A stretch of DNA of 34,974 bases from Candidatus Gastranaerophilales bacterium (GCA_944323625.1 CALUTD010000021.1:1-34974); one strand, 5' to 3'; shown: positions 10,785 through 19,119, counted from the stretch's first letter. The notes: a model not told the origin generated them from the letters alone. Numbers and translations: made by a program.

Positions 10785-12641
10785 ATGATAGAGCAATATA
10801 CTGAAGATATAACATTAAAAGAAATGAAATGCTCAATTGGAGAAAATTCATTTGGGTATGTTTTTCCTCAGGGAGATATAGAATTTGTTGATAAAATTGA
10901 CAAAATACTAAAAAAAATAGGAGGAAAGCCAAAAGAATGCGAAATCGAGGATTATTCCTGTTATAACAGCGGAAAAGCAAAACCTGAGTATATCATTACT
11001 TTTAATGAAGATATTTCTACAATTATTGTTGTAGAATGCAAAAAGTCAATATTAAAACATTCTACATCCAATTTTAATCATCCTAAAGATTATGCGGTTG
11101 ATGGTGTATTGTATTATGCAAAGCACCTTAAACAGGAATATAATGTTATAGCTATTGCAGTAAGCGGAACAAAAAAAGATAACTTAAAAGTTAATACATA
11201 TTATTGGCAAAAAAATCAAAATAAATATACTGAACTGACTAAAGCAAGGGATATTATTTTAGAACCGCAAAATTATATCCATCTTATAAAAGGAAGCAAA
11301 CTAAGAAAAGAATATTCTCTTGACGAAATACGTGAAATAGCAATAATGATGCATAACTCTCTTCGGGAGATAAAAGTAACAGAAGCCCATAAGCCTATAT
11401 TTATTGCTGGAATATTGATAGCTTTAAATGATTCTGATTTTTGTAAAACATATTCTTCTTTAACTTCTTATAAACTTATCATACAAAATATACAAAATGC
11501 CATAGAAAATGTTTTATCTGAAAGTGATATTAAGAATAATAGAATAAACTACATCAAACAAGTATTTAAAACACTTCAAGATAACACTAAATTTTCAGAA
11601 ATACCCCTTGGGCATAAAAAATCCATAATTTGGTATATAGAACAATTAGAAATGAAAATAAAACCAATGATGGACTATGCAGACAGTACTATTGATGCAT
11701 TAGGTGTATTTTATCATGAATTTATTAAATACTCAGGAGGAGATGGAAGCGGACTCGGTATAGTACTTACTCCACAACATTTAACTGAATTTATGTGTGA
11801 TTTAGCAAATGTTAATAAAAATAGTAAAGTAGTTGATATATGCTGCGGTTCAGCTTCTTTCCTAGTTACTGCAATGAGTAAAATGTTTAAAAATGCCAAT
11901 CAGCAAGAAATAGAAAAAATAAGAACTAATGGTTTATTTGGAGTTGAATTTGACGATGGATTATATACACTTGCCGTTGCAAATATGATTATAAGAAAAG
12001 ACGGAAAATCAAATATTTATAAGGGTGATTGTTTTAATGAAGTAATTACAAAAAAATTAAAAGAGCAAAATATCAATATAGGACTTATTAACCCGCCATA
12101 TTCACAAAATGATAAAGAAGAACTCGAATTTACTGAACATCTTCTTGATATACTTGTCACCGGCGGTACCGGAGTAGTTGTAGTACCTATGAGTTGTGCT
12201 ATAGGTACAAAATTTAAAGCAACACGCGAAAGACTAATGAAAAAACATACTTTAAAAGCTGTATTTAGTATGCCTGATGATATTTTTTATCCTACCGGAA
12301 CAAATGTATGCGTTATGGTTTGGCAAGCTCATGTACCTCATGATACTTCTATAGAAACATATTTTGGATATTGCAAAGATGATGGTTTTGTAAAAAGAAA
12401 AAAACTGGGACGTATTGATGCTCATTCAAAATGGCAAAAAATAGAAAAAACCTGGCTTGAATTATACAGAAATAAAGAAATAAAAGATGGATTTTCAGCA
12501 CGACATAGTGTTAATTATAATGATGAATGGTTATGTGAAGCATATATGAAAACTGATTATTCAAAGTTAACACAAACCGATTTTGAACAATCTGTAAGAG
12601 ATTACCTATCATATTTAGTTCAGAATGGTGGTACAAAATGA
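10785..12641 (+). CDS. BcgI-like type IIB restriction-modification subunit A (nuclease-N6 methylase fusion)
   Basis: One 618-residue chain carries both cutting and methylating activities. The N-terminal ~160 residues show a PD-(D/E)XK-type core, with PE at 67-68 and ECK at 84-86 (IIVVECKKS). After a helical linker comes an N6-adenine methyltransferase of the HsdM/gamma type: LTPQH at ~328-332, the SAM site VVDICCGSASFL (349-360) and the catalytic NPPYS (436-440). Length and domain order match BcgI subunit A (about 640 residues) rather than type I HsdM, which lacks a nuclease. No helicase HsdR gene is nearby. Known BcgI-type enzymes cut on both sides of a bipartite site. The stop overlaps the specificity gene (ATGA), so the two are coupled. 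Confidence 0.85.
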   Translation: MIEQYTEDITLKEMKCSIGENSFGYVFPQGDIEFVDKIDKILKKIGGKPKECEIEDYSCYNSGKAKPEYIITFNEDISTIIVVECKKSILKHSTSNFNHPKDYAVDGVLYYAKHLKQEYNVIAIAVSGTKKDNLKVNTYYWQKNQNKYTELTKARDIILEPQNYIHLIKGSKLRKEYSLDEIREIAIMMHNSLREIKVTEAHKPIFIAGILIALNDSDFCKTYSSLTSYKLIIQNIQNAIENVLSESDIKNNRINYIKQVFKTLQDNTKFSEIPLGHKKSIIWYIEQLEMKIKPMMDYADSTIDALGVFYHEFIKYSGGDGSGLGIVLTPQHLTEFMCDLANVNKNSKVVDICCGSASFLVTAMSKMFKNANQQEIEKIRTNGLFGVEFDDGLYTLAVANMIIRKDGKSNIYKGDCFNEVITKKLKEQNINIGLINPPYSQNDKEELEFTEHLLDILVTGGTGVVVVPMSCAIGTKFKATRERLMKKHTLKAVFSMPDDIFYPTGTNVCVMVWQAHVPHDTSIETYFGYCKDDGFVKRKKLGRIDAHSKWQKIEKTWLELYRNKEIKDGFSARHSVNYNDEWLCEAYMKTDYSKLTQTDFEQSVRDYLSYLVQNGGTK

Positions 12642-13612
12642 GATTAAAAAACTTTTTAATCGAAGATATTTTTGATGAAATCAACATTGCCATAAGCTTA
12701 GATAAACAATATTTAAACAAAGGTAAAATACCTTTTGTTGGCAGAAGTTCATCAAATAATGCATTACAATGTTATGTTGAAGCACCTGAAAATTATTTAA
12801 CTAAAGGTAATTGTATTACTATTGGTATGGTTGGAACTTTTAAAGCATTTTGGCAACCTGAAACATTTGTAGCCAGCCAAAATATTCTAGTTTTGAGGAA
12901 CAAAAAACTTAATAAATATTCAGCACTTTACATTTGTTCTGTTCTAAATTTAACAGTAAAAGAAAAATTTTCGTATAATCGTCCAATACAAAAAAATAAA
13001 TTTATTAAAGAAATTATTAAACTTCCTGAAAAAAATAATATGCCTGATTTTGATTATATGGAAAATCATATAAAAAAAATTTATAATAAACAGTTAAGTT
13101 TAATTGAAACAAAAAATAAAAATTTAGAAATACCCACTCTAAATACAGAAAAATGGAAAGAATATAAATTATCTAATTTATTTAATGTCTCTGTTTCAAA
13201 AGATGATAATCTTCAAAACAGCAATTTAGGTGAAACTTTATATATAGCCTCATCAGCAGAAAATAATGGAGTAACTGGACACGTTGATTCAAAAGCTTCT
13301 CAAAAATCAAACACAATGACTATTGCTAGAAACGGTTCTGTTGGTTCTGTGTTTTATCAACCTATTCCATATTGCGCATCTCCCGATGATATAAGAATTC
13401 TTACTCCAAAATTTAAATTAAATGTTTACATTGCTTTGTTTCTTAAAACAGTAATTGAAAAAGAAAAATTTAAATACGCATACGGGCGAAAACTGGGAAC
13501 TAAAAGAATTGAAAACTTAGTTATTAAACTTCCTTATAAAGATGAAAAAAATCCTGATTTTCAATATATGGAAAATTATATTAAATCTCTTCCTTATGCA
13601 GATTTAATTTAA
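12638..13612 (+). CDS. BcgI-like restriction-modification specificity subunit B (two target-recognition domains)
   Basis: This 324-residue protein has two tandem halves of the HsdS/BcgIB type. Half one (1 to ~165) has FVGRSSSNNAL, ITIGMVGTFKAFWQPETFVASQNI and ends in LPEKNNMPDFDYMENHIKKIY. Half two (~171-324) has LYIASSAENNGVTGHVD, MTIARNGSVGSVFYQPIPYCASPDD and ends in LPYKDEKNPDFQYMENYIKSL. The two LP..(N/K)..PDF(D/Q)YMEN(H/Y)IK segments are the conserved spacer helices, and each half should read one part of a bipartite site. Length is close to BcgIB (about 340). It overlaps subunit A by four bases and converges on the next gene with a 4-bp gap. Confidence 0.88.
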   Translation: MRLKNFLIEDIFDEINIAISLDKQYLNKGKIPFVGRSSSNNALQCYVEAPENYLTKGNCITIGMVGTFKAFWQPETFVASQNILVLRNKKLNKYSALYICSVLNLTVKEKFSYNRPIQKNKFIKEIIKLPEKNNMPDFDYMENHIKKIYNKQLSLIETKNKNLEIPTLNTEKWKEYKLSNLFNVSVSKDDNLQNSNLGETLYIASSAENNGVTGHVDSKASQKSNTMTIARNGSVGSVFYQPIPYCASPDDIRILTPKFKLNVYIALFLKTVIEKEKFKYAYGRKLGTKRIENLVIKLPYKDEKNPDFQYMENYIKSLPYADLI

Positions 13613-13616
13613 TAGT

Positions 13617-14337
13617 TTATAATTTCAATGGATAGTCATCCTTGAATTCCCAGCCGTCAAACTGAACAAGTTTTGAACAATTAAAACCACTTTCTTTACA
13701 TAATCTTATTAACTTATCTCTGTCCGAGATTCTTTCGGACGAACTACCCACATAAAAATGAGGAGAATCACGCTTAACCTCTAATATTCCAAATGCAAAT
13801 ATATCTCTGCCAAGTTTATTAGGTCCTTTTTCTCCATTAGTATCATAATAATATTGACTAAATACATCAAGCGTCCAAAAAAAAGTTCCGTCCTGTAAAT
13901 AAACTACGACATCAGAATATATTCTATCTTTAAGTTCAAACTCCAAAGAATTATAGTAGTCTGTATTATCACTGATATAACCGATACTTGTATAATTCAA
14001 ATATTTTAAATAATTTCTCTCTATAAACGCTTTAACAACTTCAGGGTCATCACAACGTTCTTCAGTATACCAGTCATACACAGGAATACCTTGCTCTATT
14101 TCTGCAAGTCTTATGGCATTTGTCATTGTGGAATAAAATTTTTTCAATTTTGCTGCCGTCTCTGTTTTTTTATGATTTGCCATTACTACAGGAACTGTTA
14201 TTGCCGCTATAATTCCTATAACAACAAGAGTAATTAATACTTCCGCAAGTGTAAAAGAATATTTTATATTAGAGAAAGAGTTTTCTAAATTTAGTCTGTT
14301 TCTACCCCCCCCCGTGGCAGTTATTCGATTTATTCAT
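13617..14337 (-). CDS. Prepilin-like protein, start codon out of frame through a 9-G tract (switch locus 1)
   Basis: From the ATG at 14337 (AAGGAGGA upstream) translation reads M-N-K-S-N-N-C-H-G-G-G and stops at TAG straight after nine G (14305-14313). With eight G the frame would continue as RNRLNLENSFSNIKYSFTLAEVLITLVVIG, a prepilin cleavage site and helix, and run unbroken to 13617 (239 residues). As sequenced, only the part from MANHKK (14183 to 13617, 188 residues) has its own ATG, and it lacks most of the helix. The globular part has the family loop DTNGEKGPNKLGRD and ends DGWEFKDDYP. No in-frame start lies between tract and helix. Phase OFF is the simplest reading; frameshifting at GGG-TAG is an alternative. 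The XRE gene lies just upstream. Confidence 0.75.
14305..14313 (-). repeat. Poly-G contingency tract, 9 G (locus 1)
   Basis: Nine consecutive G on the coding strand lie 25 bases into the prepilin gene. Eight or eleven would restore the frame to the prepilin helix. In an AT-rich genome an unbroken G run of this length inside a coding leader, repeated at two homologous loci, points to selection for slippage. Confidence 0.85.
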
Positions 14338-14358
14338 AGTTATCCTCCTTTTTTATCT

Positions 14359-14388
14359 ATACTATCATATATTCCCTGTTTTTGACAA
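14359..14388 (-). promoter_or_regulatory. Prepilin-family promoter (locus 1)
   Basis: TTGTCA (14388-14383), an 18-bp spacer and TAGTAT (14364-14359) lie 21 nt before the start. The spacer ends in GGGAATATATGA, so the -10 reads TATATGATAGTAT with an extended TGN. The same layout stands before the other three prepilin genes. Confidence 0.75.
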
Positions 14389-14395
14389 ATACAAA

Positions 14396-14608
14396 CTAAT
14401 AAATCAAATCATTCACGGTAATTTCAAGTTCTTTTGATATTTTATAAAGTACATAAATACTCGGATTTACTTTTTCATTTTCAATTTTACATATATATTG
14501 CTGGCTTATCTCGGTTAATTCCGCCAGTTTATCCTGAGAAATTCGTTTTTTCGCCCTTATTTGTCTTAAATTGTCGGCAATATTTTTATTTAATTGTTTA
14601 TTATCCAT
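14396..14608 (-). CDS. XRE-family transcriptional regulator
   Basis: The 70-residue product is a single lambda-repressor-like helix-turn-helix domain: NLRQIRAKKRISQDKLAELT, then SQQYICKIENEKVNPSIYVLYKISKEL. It has no sensor domain, like many small DNA-binding autoregulators. The start is taken at MDNKQL; the frame further up begins with a TTG. There is no Shine-Dalgarno, and TATAAA (14623-14618) lies 9 nt before the ATG. It sits between two prepilin genes: its end overlaps the -35 region of locus 1 and its start is back to back with the promoter at 14628-14657. That makes control of the prepilin genes a reasonable guess. Confidence 0.88.
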   Translation of the reverse strand: MDNKQLNKNIADNLRQIRAKKRISQDKLAELTEISQQYICKIENEKVNPSIYVLYKISKELEITVNDLIY

Positions 14609-14627
14609 AAACAAAATTTTATATTAA

Positions 14628-14657
14628 TTGACAAAGAAATTTTATACATGATAGTAT
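14628..14657 (+). promoter_or_regulatory. Prepilin-family promoter (14700 gene)
   Basis: TTGACA (14628-14633), an 18-bp spacer, then TAGTAT (14652-14657) in the context TACATGATAGTAT. It is the best consensus match of the four prepilin promoters. It lies directly upstream of the divergent XRE gene start at 14608. Confidence 0.8.
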
Positions 14658-14699
14658 TATTTTAATCAACTATAGTTTATAAATATAAAAGGATGTTTT

Positions 14700-15500
14700 A
14701 TGAAAAAAACTTTTACTCTATCGGAAGTACTGATTACACTTGTTATTATAGGTATAATTGCAGCTATAACAGTACCTGTTGTAATGGCCGAATATCAAAA
14801 GAAAGCTTACGTGACTAAACTAAAAAAAGCTTATTCTTCGATACAATCGGGCTTTAAACTCAGTATGGCAAACTCGGGAGTATTTGAATTGGCCGATTCT
14901 GATTTATTTGACGATATAAGAACCGACCCGGGTACTTCCAGTTCAACATCTTGCTCTATAGGACAAGTGAACTATGCTTTTAAAAGTATATGTATTGACC
15001 TTACTAATGAGTTTGCAAGGATTTTTAATGCACAAATAAGTAAAACACCTAAAAATTATATAATTAAATATTTTGATAAAAGCGGACAATCTGATATGTC
15101 AAATAGACCATTATTAATATTTCCTGACGGCATGTTTGCAATAATACAGATTTTTTATTTTGAAAAAACTGAATTCGAATGTCAAAGGGTTTTAGATTAT
15201 GGAGGCAATAAATCAGCTTGCATAAAGCTTGGAAGTGTTACTATTGATATAAATGGAGATAAGGGGCCAAATACATACGGAAAAGATGTATATGCTTTTT
15301 CTATAGGGAATAACGGTTTAAGGCCGGTAGGAAGCATAGAAGATGCTTTGTCTATGAATGTAAGACCATTATCATCAAATGGGAACTACTGGAAAACTTC
15401 CGGTGATTGCGGAAAAGAAAATCTTACGAAAGGCGGTGTTAAAATGGGATATCGATGTGCTGCAAGAATCATGGACAATGGTTGGGAAATAGACTACTAA
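14700..15500 (+). CDS. Prepilin-like protein (type IV pilin / pseudopilin N-terminus), intact
   Basis: The 266-residue product starts MKKTFTLSEVLITLVIIGII, a very short leader followed by the conserved Glu-5-type prepilin helix, so a prepilin peptidase should process it and it should assemble through a type IV pilus or type II-like machine. The globular domain carries DINGDKGPNTYGKDVYAFSI (a possible metal-binding loop) around residue 180 and ends CAARIMDNGWEIDY, as in the neighbouring prepilin genes. It has several Cys. Unlike the other three copies it has no G tract and is in frame. AAAGGA lies 8 nt upstream. Whether it is a structural pilin or a minor one cannot be told, since no assembly gene is in the window. 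Confidence 0.88.
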   Translation: MKKTFTLSEVLITLVIIGIIAAITVPVVMAEYQKKAYVTKLKKAYSSIQSGFKLSMANSGVFELADSDLFDDIRTDPGTSSSTSCSIGQVNYAFKSICIDLTNEFARIFNAQISKTPKNYIIKYFDKSGQSDMSNRPLLIFPDGMFAIIQIFYFEKTEFECQRVLDYGGNKSACIKLGSVTIDINGDKGPNTYGKDVYAFSIGNNGLRPVGSIEDALSMNVRPLSSNGNYWKTSGDCGKENLTKGGVKMGYRCAARIMDNGWEIDY

Positions 15501-15608
15501 TGTTAAGTAATTCGTTAACAAGCTTTAGCAAAAAGCAAATCAAAAGTTAGCCCGAAAAAAAGGAAGATGAGGAGAAAAAATTAAGTAACTTTTTATTTGG
15601 ATAGGTTT

Positions 15609-16425
15609 TTACCAAGGATAATCATCTTTTATTTGCCAGCCGTCAATAGCAATTACGGCCGCGCAGGCCGTTCCGACTCCGGGGCGATTACCGCCGAAAT
15701 CACTTGCTTTTTTATTACATCCTCGCACTAAACTGGCACTTAAAAGTTCTTTTCTAGAGAAAAATGCATGAGCAGGCCCGCAATTATGGGCTCCACCCGG
15801 ATAAAGCCCGTCTTTACCCGGATAAATTTTGGCTCCGCCGCAAAAAGAAAAACTTGAACTGTATATATAAAACGAAAAAATATCCCGTCCTAGTTTGTTT
15901 GGTTTTTTACTGCCGTTTATATCTACTATGTATGATAAAATATTTGTTCCGTTAATTTTGTTTATACCTAAAATCATACCGTTATTCAGAACAAGAGAAT
16001 ATGGAACAGACTCTGTTATTTTATTACCGGCTAAATCGTAATATCCGTTAAATCCATCTGTTACCCAGCAGCCATCTGACATTTCGGTACATTCTTTTAC
16101 AAAAGAAAAATAAGGTTTAATATATTTTTGTCCGTAATCTTTTGTAGAAAGTGATAAATCCCAATCGGCAATATTACCCCAATCTAATAATGCTTTATTT
16201 GCCCCTTGAGATACAATTGAATAAGCAGCTTGGAGTTTAGATACAGTTTCTTTTTTCTGAAAAGATATTAATAGATTAGAAATTGTTATAGCTGCAATTA
16301 TACCTATAATAACAAGGTAATTAATACCTCTGCAAGGGTAAAAGAATCTTTTTTATAATAGAAGGAGTTTCCAAAATTTAATCTGTTTCTACCCCCCCCC
16401 CGTGGCAGTTAAAAAGTTTATCCAT
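15609..16425 (-). pseudogene. Prepilin-like gene with a 10-G tract and a frameshift (locus 2)
   Basis: From the ATG at 16425 (GGAG upstream) the frame reads M-D-K-L-F-N-C-H-G-G-G and then, after ten G, ends at a TAA within five codons. Eight G would give RNRLNFGNSFYYKKDSFTLAEV. A second lesion follows: ITLL runs into TAG because one base is missing near 16316 (AACAAGGTAATT against AACAAGAGTAATT in locus 1). Beyond it the frame is open again, from IGIIAAIT through VDINGSKKPNKLGRD to DGWQIKDDYPW, and an ATG at 16082 starts a 157-residue tail. One change of tract length cannot repair it. It is a pseudogene, or a silent donor for recombination. Confidence 0.8.
16392..16401 (-). repeat. Poly-G contingency tract, 10 G (locus 2)
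   Basis: Ten consecutive G on the coding strand occupy the same place in the leader as at locus 1. The count differs from the other two loci, which suggests length instability. Eight or eleven would be in frame to the prepilin helix. Confidence 0.8.
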
Positions 16426-16447
16426 TTTTTATCTCCTTTTTTGATTT

Positions 16448-16477
16448 ATATTAGCATATACTACTTGTTTTTTGCAA
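16448..16477 (-). promoter_or_regulatory. Prepilin-family promoter (locus 2)
   Basis: TTGCAA (16477-16472), an 18-bp spacer, then TAATAT (16453-16448) in the context TATATGCTAATAT. It keeps the shared layout even though the gene behind it is broken. Confidence 0.7.
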
Positions 16478-16492
16478 ATGCAAATTAAAAAT

Positions 16493-16800
16493 CTAATCCA
16501 GTGTCGCCCACATTTTTCGCCGTGTGTCTTGAATTTTCTTTACGCTCCAAGAGTATCGCCTCTGAGGCTTTGCCTCTGCCGGCTCTTGCTTGTCGCTTAC
16601 CGGGCTGCGCCCGTCCGAAAATTCGCTCATCCACGCCGAAAAATTGGGGCTCACCTTTTAAAGCGCCACTCACCTAGCAGCTACGCTGCGTCGGATACAA
16701 GCTCACAAGCATCGCCTTTGGCTCTGCTGTTCGAGCAAAAAGTTACTCACACCCTTCGGGCTTATCGTAACTTTTTGCTCGAACAATATCTAGCGGAGAA
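16493..16800. repeat. GC-rich structured intergenic repeat, long copy
   Basis: This ~300-bp non-coding block is much richer in GC than its surroundings. Its start (CTAATCCAGTGTCGCC) and its last ~75 bp recur at 20512-20602. The right part folds into a perfect 19-bp stem, arms at 16728-16746 and 16767-16785 (TGTTCGAGCAAAAAGTTAC), around a 20-nt loop with CCCTTCGGG. Between the shared ends lie ~200 bp absent from the second copy. The frames crossing it have no recognisable protein features. It may be a non-autonomous mobile element or a structured RNA. Confidence 0.7.
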
Positions 16801-16935
16801 TTTTATTTTTTAACTTACTTTTCCACTTAATCAATCTCAATGATAATTGTTTTTTCGATTTTTCATACTGTCATTTAATAAATACAAAGTAATATAACTT
16901 TTGTTATTGAATTCCGCAACATTTACAAGTAATAT

Positions 16936-16968
16936 AAAAAAGCCACACCTTTAAGGTAATGGCTTTTT
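16936..16968 (-). terminator. Terminator of rpmI-rplT
   Basis: AAAAAGCCA (16937-16945) pairs with TGGCTTTTT (16960-16968), extended by ACCTTTAAGGT in the loop. On the minus strand a run of T follows, 20 nt past the rplT stop. Confidence 0.85.
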
Positions 16969-16988
16969 ATATTTTATATTAAAATAAC

Positions 16989-17342
16989 TTATGCTTTAGC
17001 AGACTTAGCTGTTTCTACTATTATTGAAAAAGCTTCAGGCTCATTTACGGCTAAATCGGCAAGCATTTTTCTGTTTATAACAACATCGGATTTCTTTAAA
17101 GAATTCATAAATCTTGAATAGCTTAATCCATATTGTCTAACAGCTGCATTGATTCTTACAATCCATAAACGACGCATATTTCTCTTTAAATTACGTCTGT
17201 CTCTGTATTGATATTTCAACTTTTTCATTACAGCAGTATTTGCAACTTTAAATATTCTGCTTCTTGCACCTTTAAAGCCTTTTGCCAACTTTAATATTTT
17301 TTTATGTCTTTTTCTTAAGACATTACCACGTTTTACTCTCAT
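16989..17342 (-). CDS. rplT: 50S ribosomal protein L20
   Basis: L20 binds 23S rRNA early in large-subunit assembly. The 117-residue length and the sequence ([41 protein letters not shown]) are typical. It follows rpmI after 28 bp and is closed by a strong terminator. Confidence 0.98.
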   Translation of the reverse strand: MRVKRGNVLRKRHKKILKLAKGFKGARSRIFKVANTAVMKKLKYQYRDRRNLKRNMRRLWIVRINAAVRQYGLSYSRFMNSLKKSDVVINRKMLADLAVNEPEAFSIIVETAKSAKA

Positions 17343-17370
17343 TTTTCTAATTTCCTTTCTTCATTAAACA

Positions 17371-17580
17371 TTAACCTGAACACTTCGCATAGGGAAGTTC
17401 TTTAAGTACAAGTTTCTTATGTGTAGCAGAAACTTCAATCATAGAAGAAAGTTTTCTTTTTCTTGAGCCGCTTTTGTGTTGAAGCAAGTGGCCTTTACCT
17501 GCTCTTCTTCTTAAAATTTTGCCGCCAGCGGTAATTTTATATCTTTTTGCACCGCTGCGGTGTGTTTTCATCTTTGGCAT
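17371..17580 (-). CDS. rpmI: 50S ribosomal protein L35
   Basis: A 69-residue basic protein with the L35 pattern MPKMKTHRSGAKRYKITAGG, then LRRRAGKGHLLQHKSGSRKR. AAAAGGAG lies just upstream of its ATG. It is first in rpmI-rplT. The leader between 17581 and ~17660 has a small TATTATG/CATAATA hairpin that could take part in control, but no L20-binding mimic is recognised with confidence. infC, usually just upstream on the same strand in many bacteria, lies here on the opposite strand. Confidence 0.97.
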   Translation of the reverse strand: MPKMKTHRSGAKRYKITAGGKILRRRAGKGHLLQHKSGSRKRKLSSMIEVSATHKKLVLKELPYAKCSG

Positions 17581-17697
17581 AGTTTTCTCCTTTTCTTGAT
17601 TTTAACTTTACCGGCCGATATTATGACATGCCTCCATAATATAGAACCTTTACTATTTTAAAATAAACATAAAATTAATCAAATAATTTTTTACCAT

Positions 17698-17726
17698 TTG
17701 CAAAGTTATTTCTTCTTTGTTACAAT
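17698..17726 (+). promoter_or_regulatory. infC promoter
   Basis: TTGCAA (17698-17703), a 17-bp spacer and TACAAT (17721-17726) predict a transcript start near 17733, about 12 nt before the infC Shine-Dalgarno. This argues that the in-frame TTG at 17698 is a -35 box, not a start codon. Confidence 0.7.
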
Positions 17727-17754
17727 AACTGTTGTAGTTATAACGGAGGATAGA

Positions 17755-18279
17755 ATTATTACTAGAGATAATAACCAGCCCAATACAATAATAAATAGAA
17801 ATATTAAAGCAAAAGAAGTCAGACTTATTGATGATGAGGGCGTTAACCACGGTGTTGTGGCAACATCAAAAGCATTACAAATGGCAGAAGAAAAGGGGTT
17901 GGATTTAATACTGGTATCTCCTAATCAAGCACCTCCGGTCGCAAAAATCTTGGATTACGGCAAGTATAAATATGAAATAGAAAAACGTGCTAAAGAATCA
18001 AGAAAAAAACAACATACTGTTGATATTAAGGAAGTAAAAGTAAGATATAAAATTGATGTAAATGACTATAATGTTAAAATTAACAGTATAAAAAAGTTTA
18101 TTGCCAAAGGAAATAAAGTTAAAATTGTTGTTATGCTAAGAGGTAGAGAAATGCAGCATAATCATTTGGCTTATGATTTAGCAAACAGATTTTTGGCCGA
18201 CCTTGAAGGTGAAAAACTCACTGTTGAGAAAAAACCCTCAATGGATGGCAGAAATGTTGTTACTATTTTAGCGCCATAA
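17755..18279 (+). CDS. infC: Translation initiation factor IF-3, AUU start
   Basis: IF-3 binds the 30S subunit and polices start-codon choice. After the N-terminal stretch the sequence is canonical: RNIKAKEVRLIDDEGVNHGVV, APPVAKILDYGKYKYE, the linker, and the C-terminal domain with IKEVKVRYKIDVNDYNVK and VVMLRGREMQH. No ATG, GTG or well-placed TTG fits. GGAGG (17745-17749) is followed by two in-frame ATT codons at 17755 and 17758, spaced 5 and 8 nt from it. Either gives a protein of normal length, and 17758 has the better spacing. AUU initiation is the known basis of infC autoregulation. The stop abuts the stop of the convergent EF-hand gene with no gap. Confidence 0.93.
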   Translation: MITRDNNQPNTIINRNIKAKEVRLIDDEGVNHGVVATSKALQMAEEKGLDLILVSPNQAPPVAKILDYGKYKYEIEKRAKESRKKQHTVDIKEVKVRYKIDVNDYNVKINSIKKFIAKGNKVKIVVMLRGREMQHNHLAYDLANRFLADLEGEKLTVEKKPSMDGRNVVTILAP

Positions 18280-19119
18280 TTATTCCGCAAAGAATGCATC
18301 ATAGAATTTTGTTCTTATTGCAAGCTCTGATTGATAAGTTTCATTAAACGGGTCAGCAGCTACGCTATTGTAATTGTAGAAATCAAGTTTCCCGTCCAAA
18401 ACATCCATTGCATCAGCGCCTGCGGCAAAACTTTCCCAGTCCAAATCGCCCATCATTAGCTGCGAAGCAAATTCGCCTGCATTGATGTTGTCTGATTCTT
18501 CATCCATTTGAAAATCGTTAAACAATTGAGAATATAAAGCTAAATGTTCGTCCGTAACTTCGCCTTCAACATTGTCATGAGCCATTGTTGCGAATTCATC
18601 TTCACTCCATACTCCGTCACCATTTGAATCATATTTATCAATATATTCTTGGGCAAATTGTTTTATATTCGAAAGATATTGTGATTTATCACTTGCATCA
18701 AACATTTCAAAATCTTCAACCGTTTCACCGGCAAGGTATTTATCCAATGTTTCATCAGAGTTCCAATTATTTAACTCATCTGCTTTAGTAATTTCATATA
18801 ATCCTGTTTCACCTGAAACTTCGCCGTTTTTAACAGTAGTGTGTATTATTTTATTTTCACCGCCGTCATCTACAACTCTATAAAATTCTTGTGTACCATC
18901 ATCATTAATTCGTGTAAAATAATCATGATCACCGGCTTGTTTCACTTCAAAATTATCAAAATCATTTAAAAAATCAGCCAAAATTACTGCTTGCGAATCT
19001 TTCTCAAGCGTTTTAACTTCCTGCGGATTAGAAAAGCCGCTTACATTTTCGGCTCTGTTATTATTAACATTTGAATTTGTAAATGAACTATATTGTGTAA
19101 CATATCCTATATTTGTCAT
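18280..19119 (-). CDS. EF-hand domain protein
   Basis: The 279-residue product has no signal peptide and is rich in Asp, Asn and Glu. A canonical calcium-binding EF-hand loop lies at residues ~164-175 (DSNGDGVWSEDE) after a helix FAQEYIDKY. A second, degenerate loop follows at ~206-217 (DEESDNINAGEF), and a third possible one near 239-250 (DVLDGKLDFYNY). The N-terminal ~50 residues are Ser/Asn-rich and look disordered. Calcium sensing or calcium-stabilised folding is inferred; the target is unknown. Similar cytoplasm-start, EF-hand-bearing proteins may leave the cell by non-Sec routes, but nothing here shows that. Confidence 0.8.
   Translation of the reverse strand: MTNIGYVTQYSSFTNSNVNNNRAENVSGFSNPQEVKTLEKDSQAVILADFLNDFDNFEVKQAGDHDYFTRINDDGTQEFYRVVDDGGENKIIHTTVKNGEVSGETGLYEITKADELNNWNSDETLDKYLAGETVEDFEMFDASDKSQYLSNIKQFAQEYIDKYDSNGDGVWSEDEFATMAHDNVEGEVTDEHLALYSQLFNDFQMDEESDNINAGEFASQLMMGDLDWESFAAGADAMDVLDGKLDFYNYNSVAADPFNETYQSELAIRTKFYDAFFAE

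Noticed and set aside
10785-13612. Ordinary type I restriction system missing HsdR
   Set aside because: The first gene already has a nuclease-like N-terminus and the lengths of both proteins fit BcgI A and B better.
16472-16813. 113-residue frame through the GC-rich block
   Set aside because: It crosses the structured repeat, has no ribosome binding site or protein-like pattern, and the related copy at 20512 does not keep the frame.
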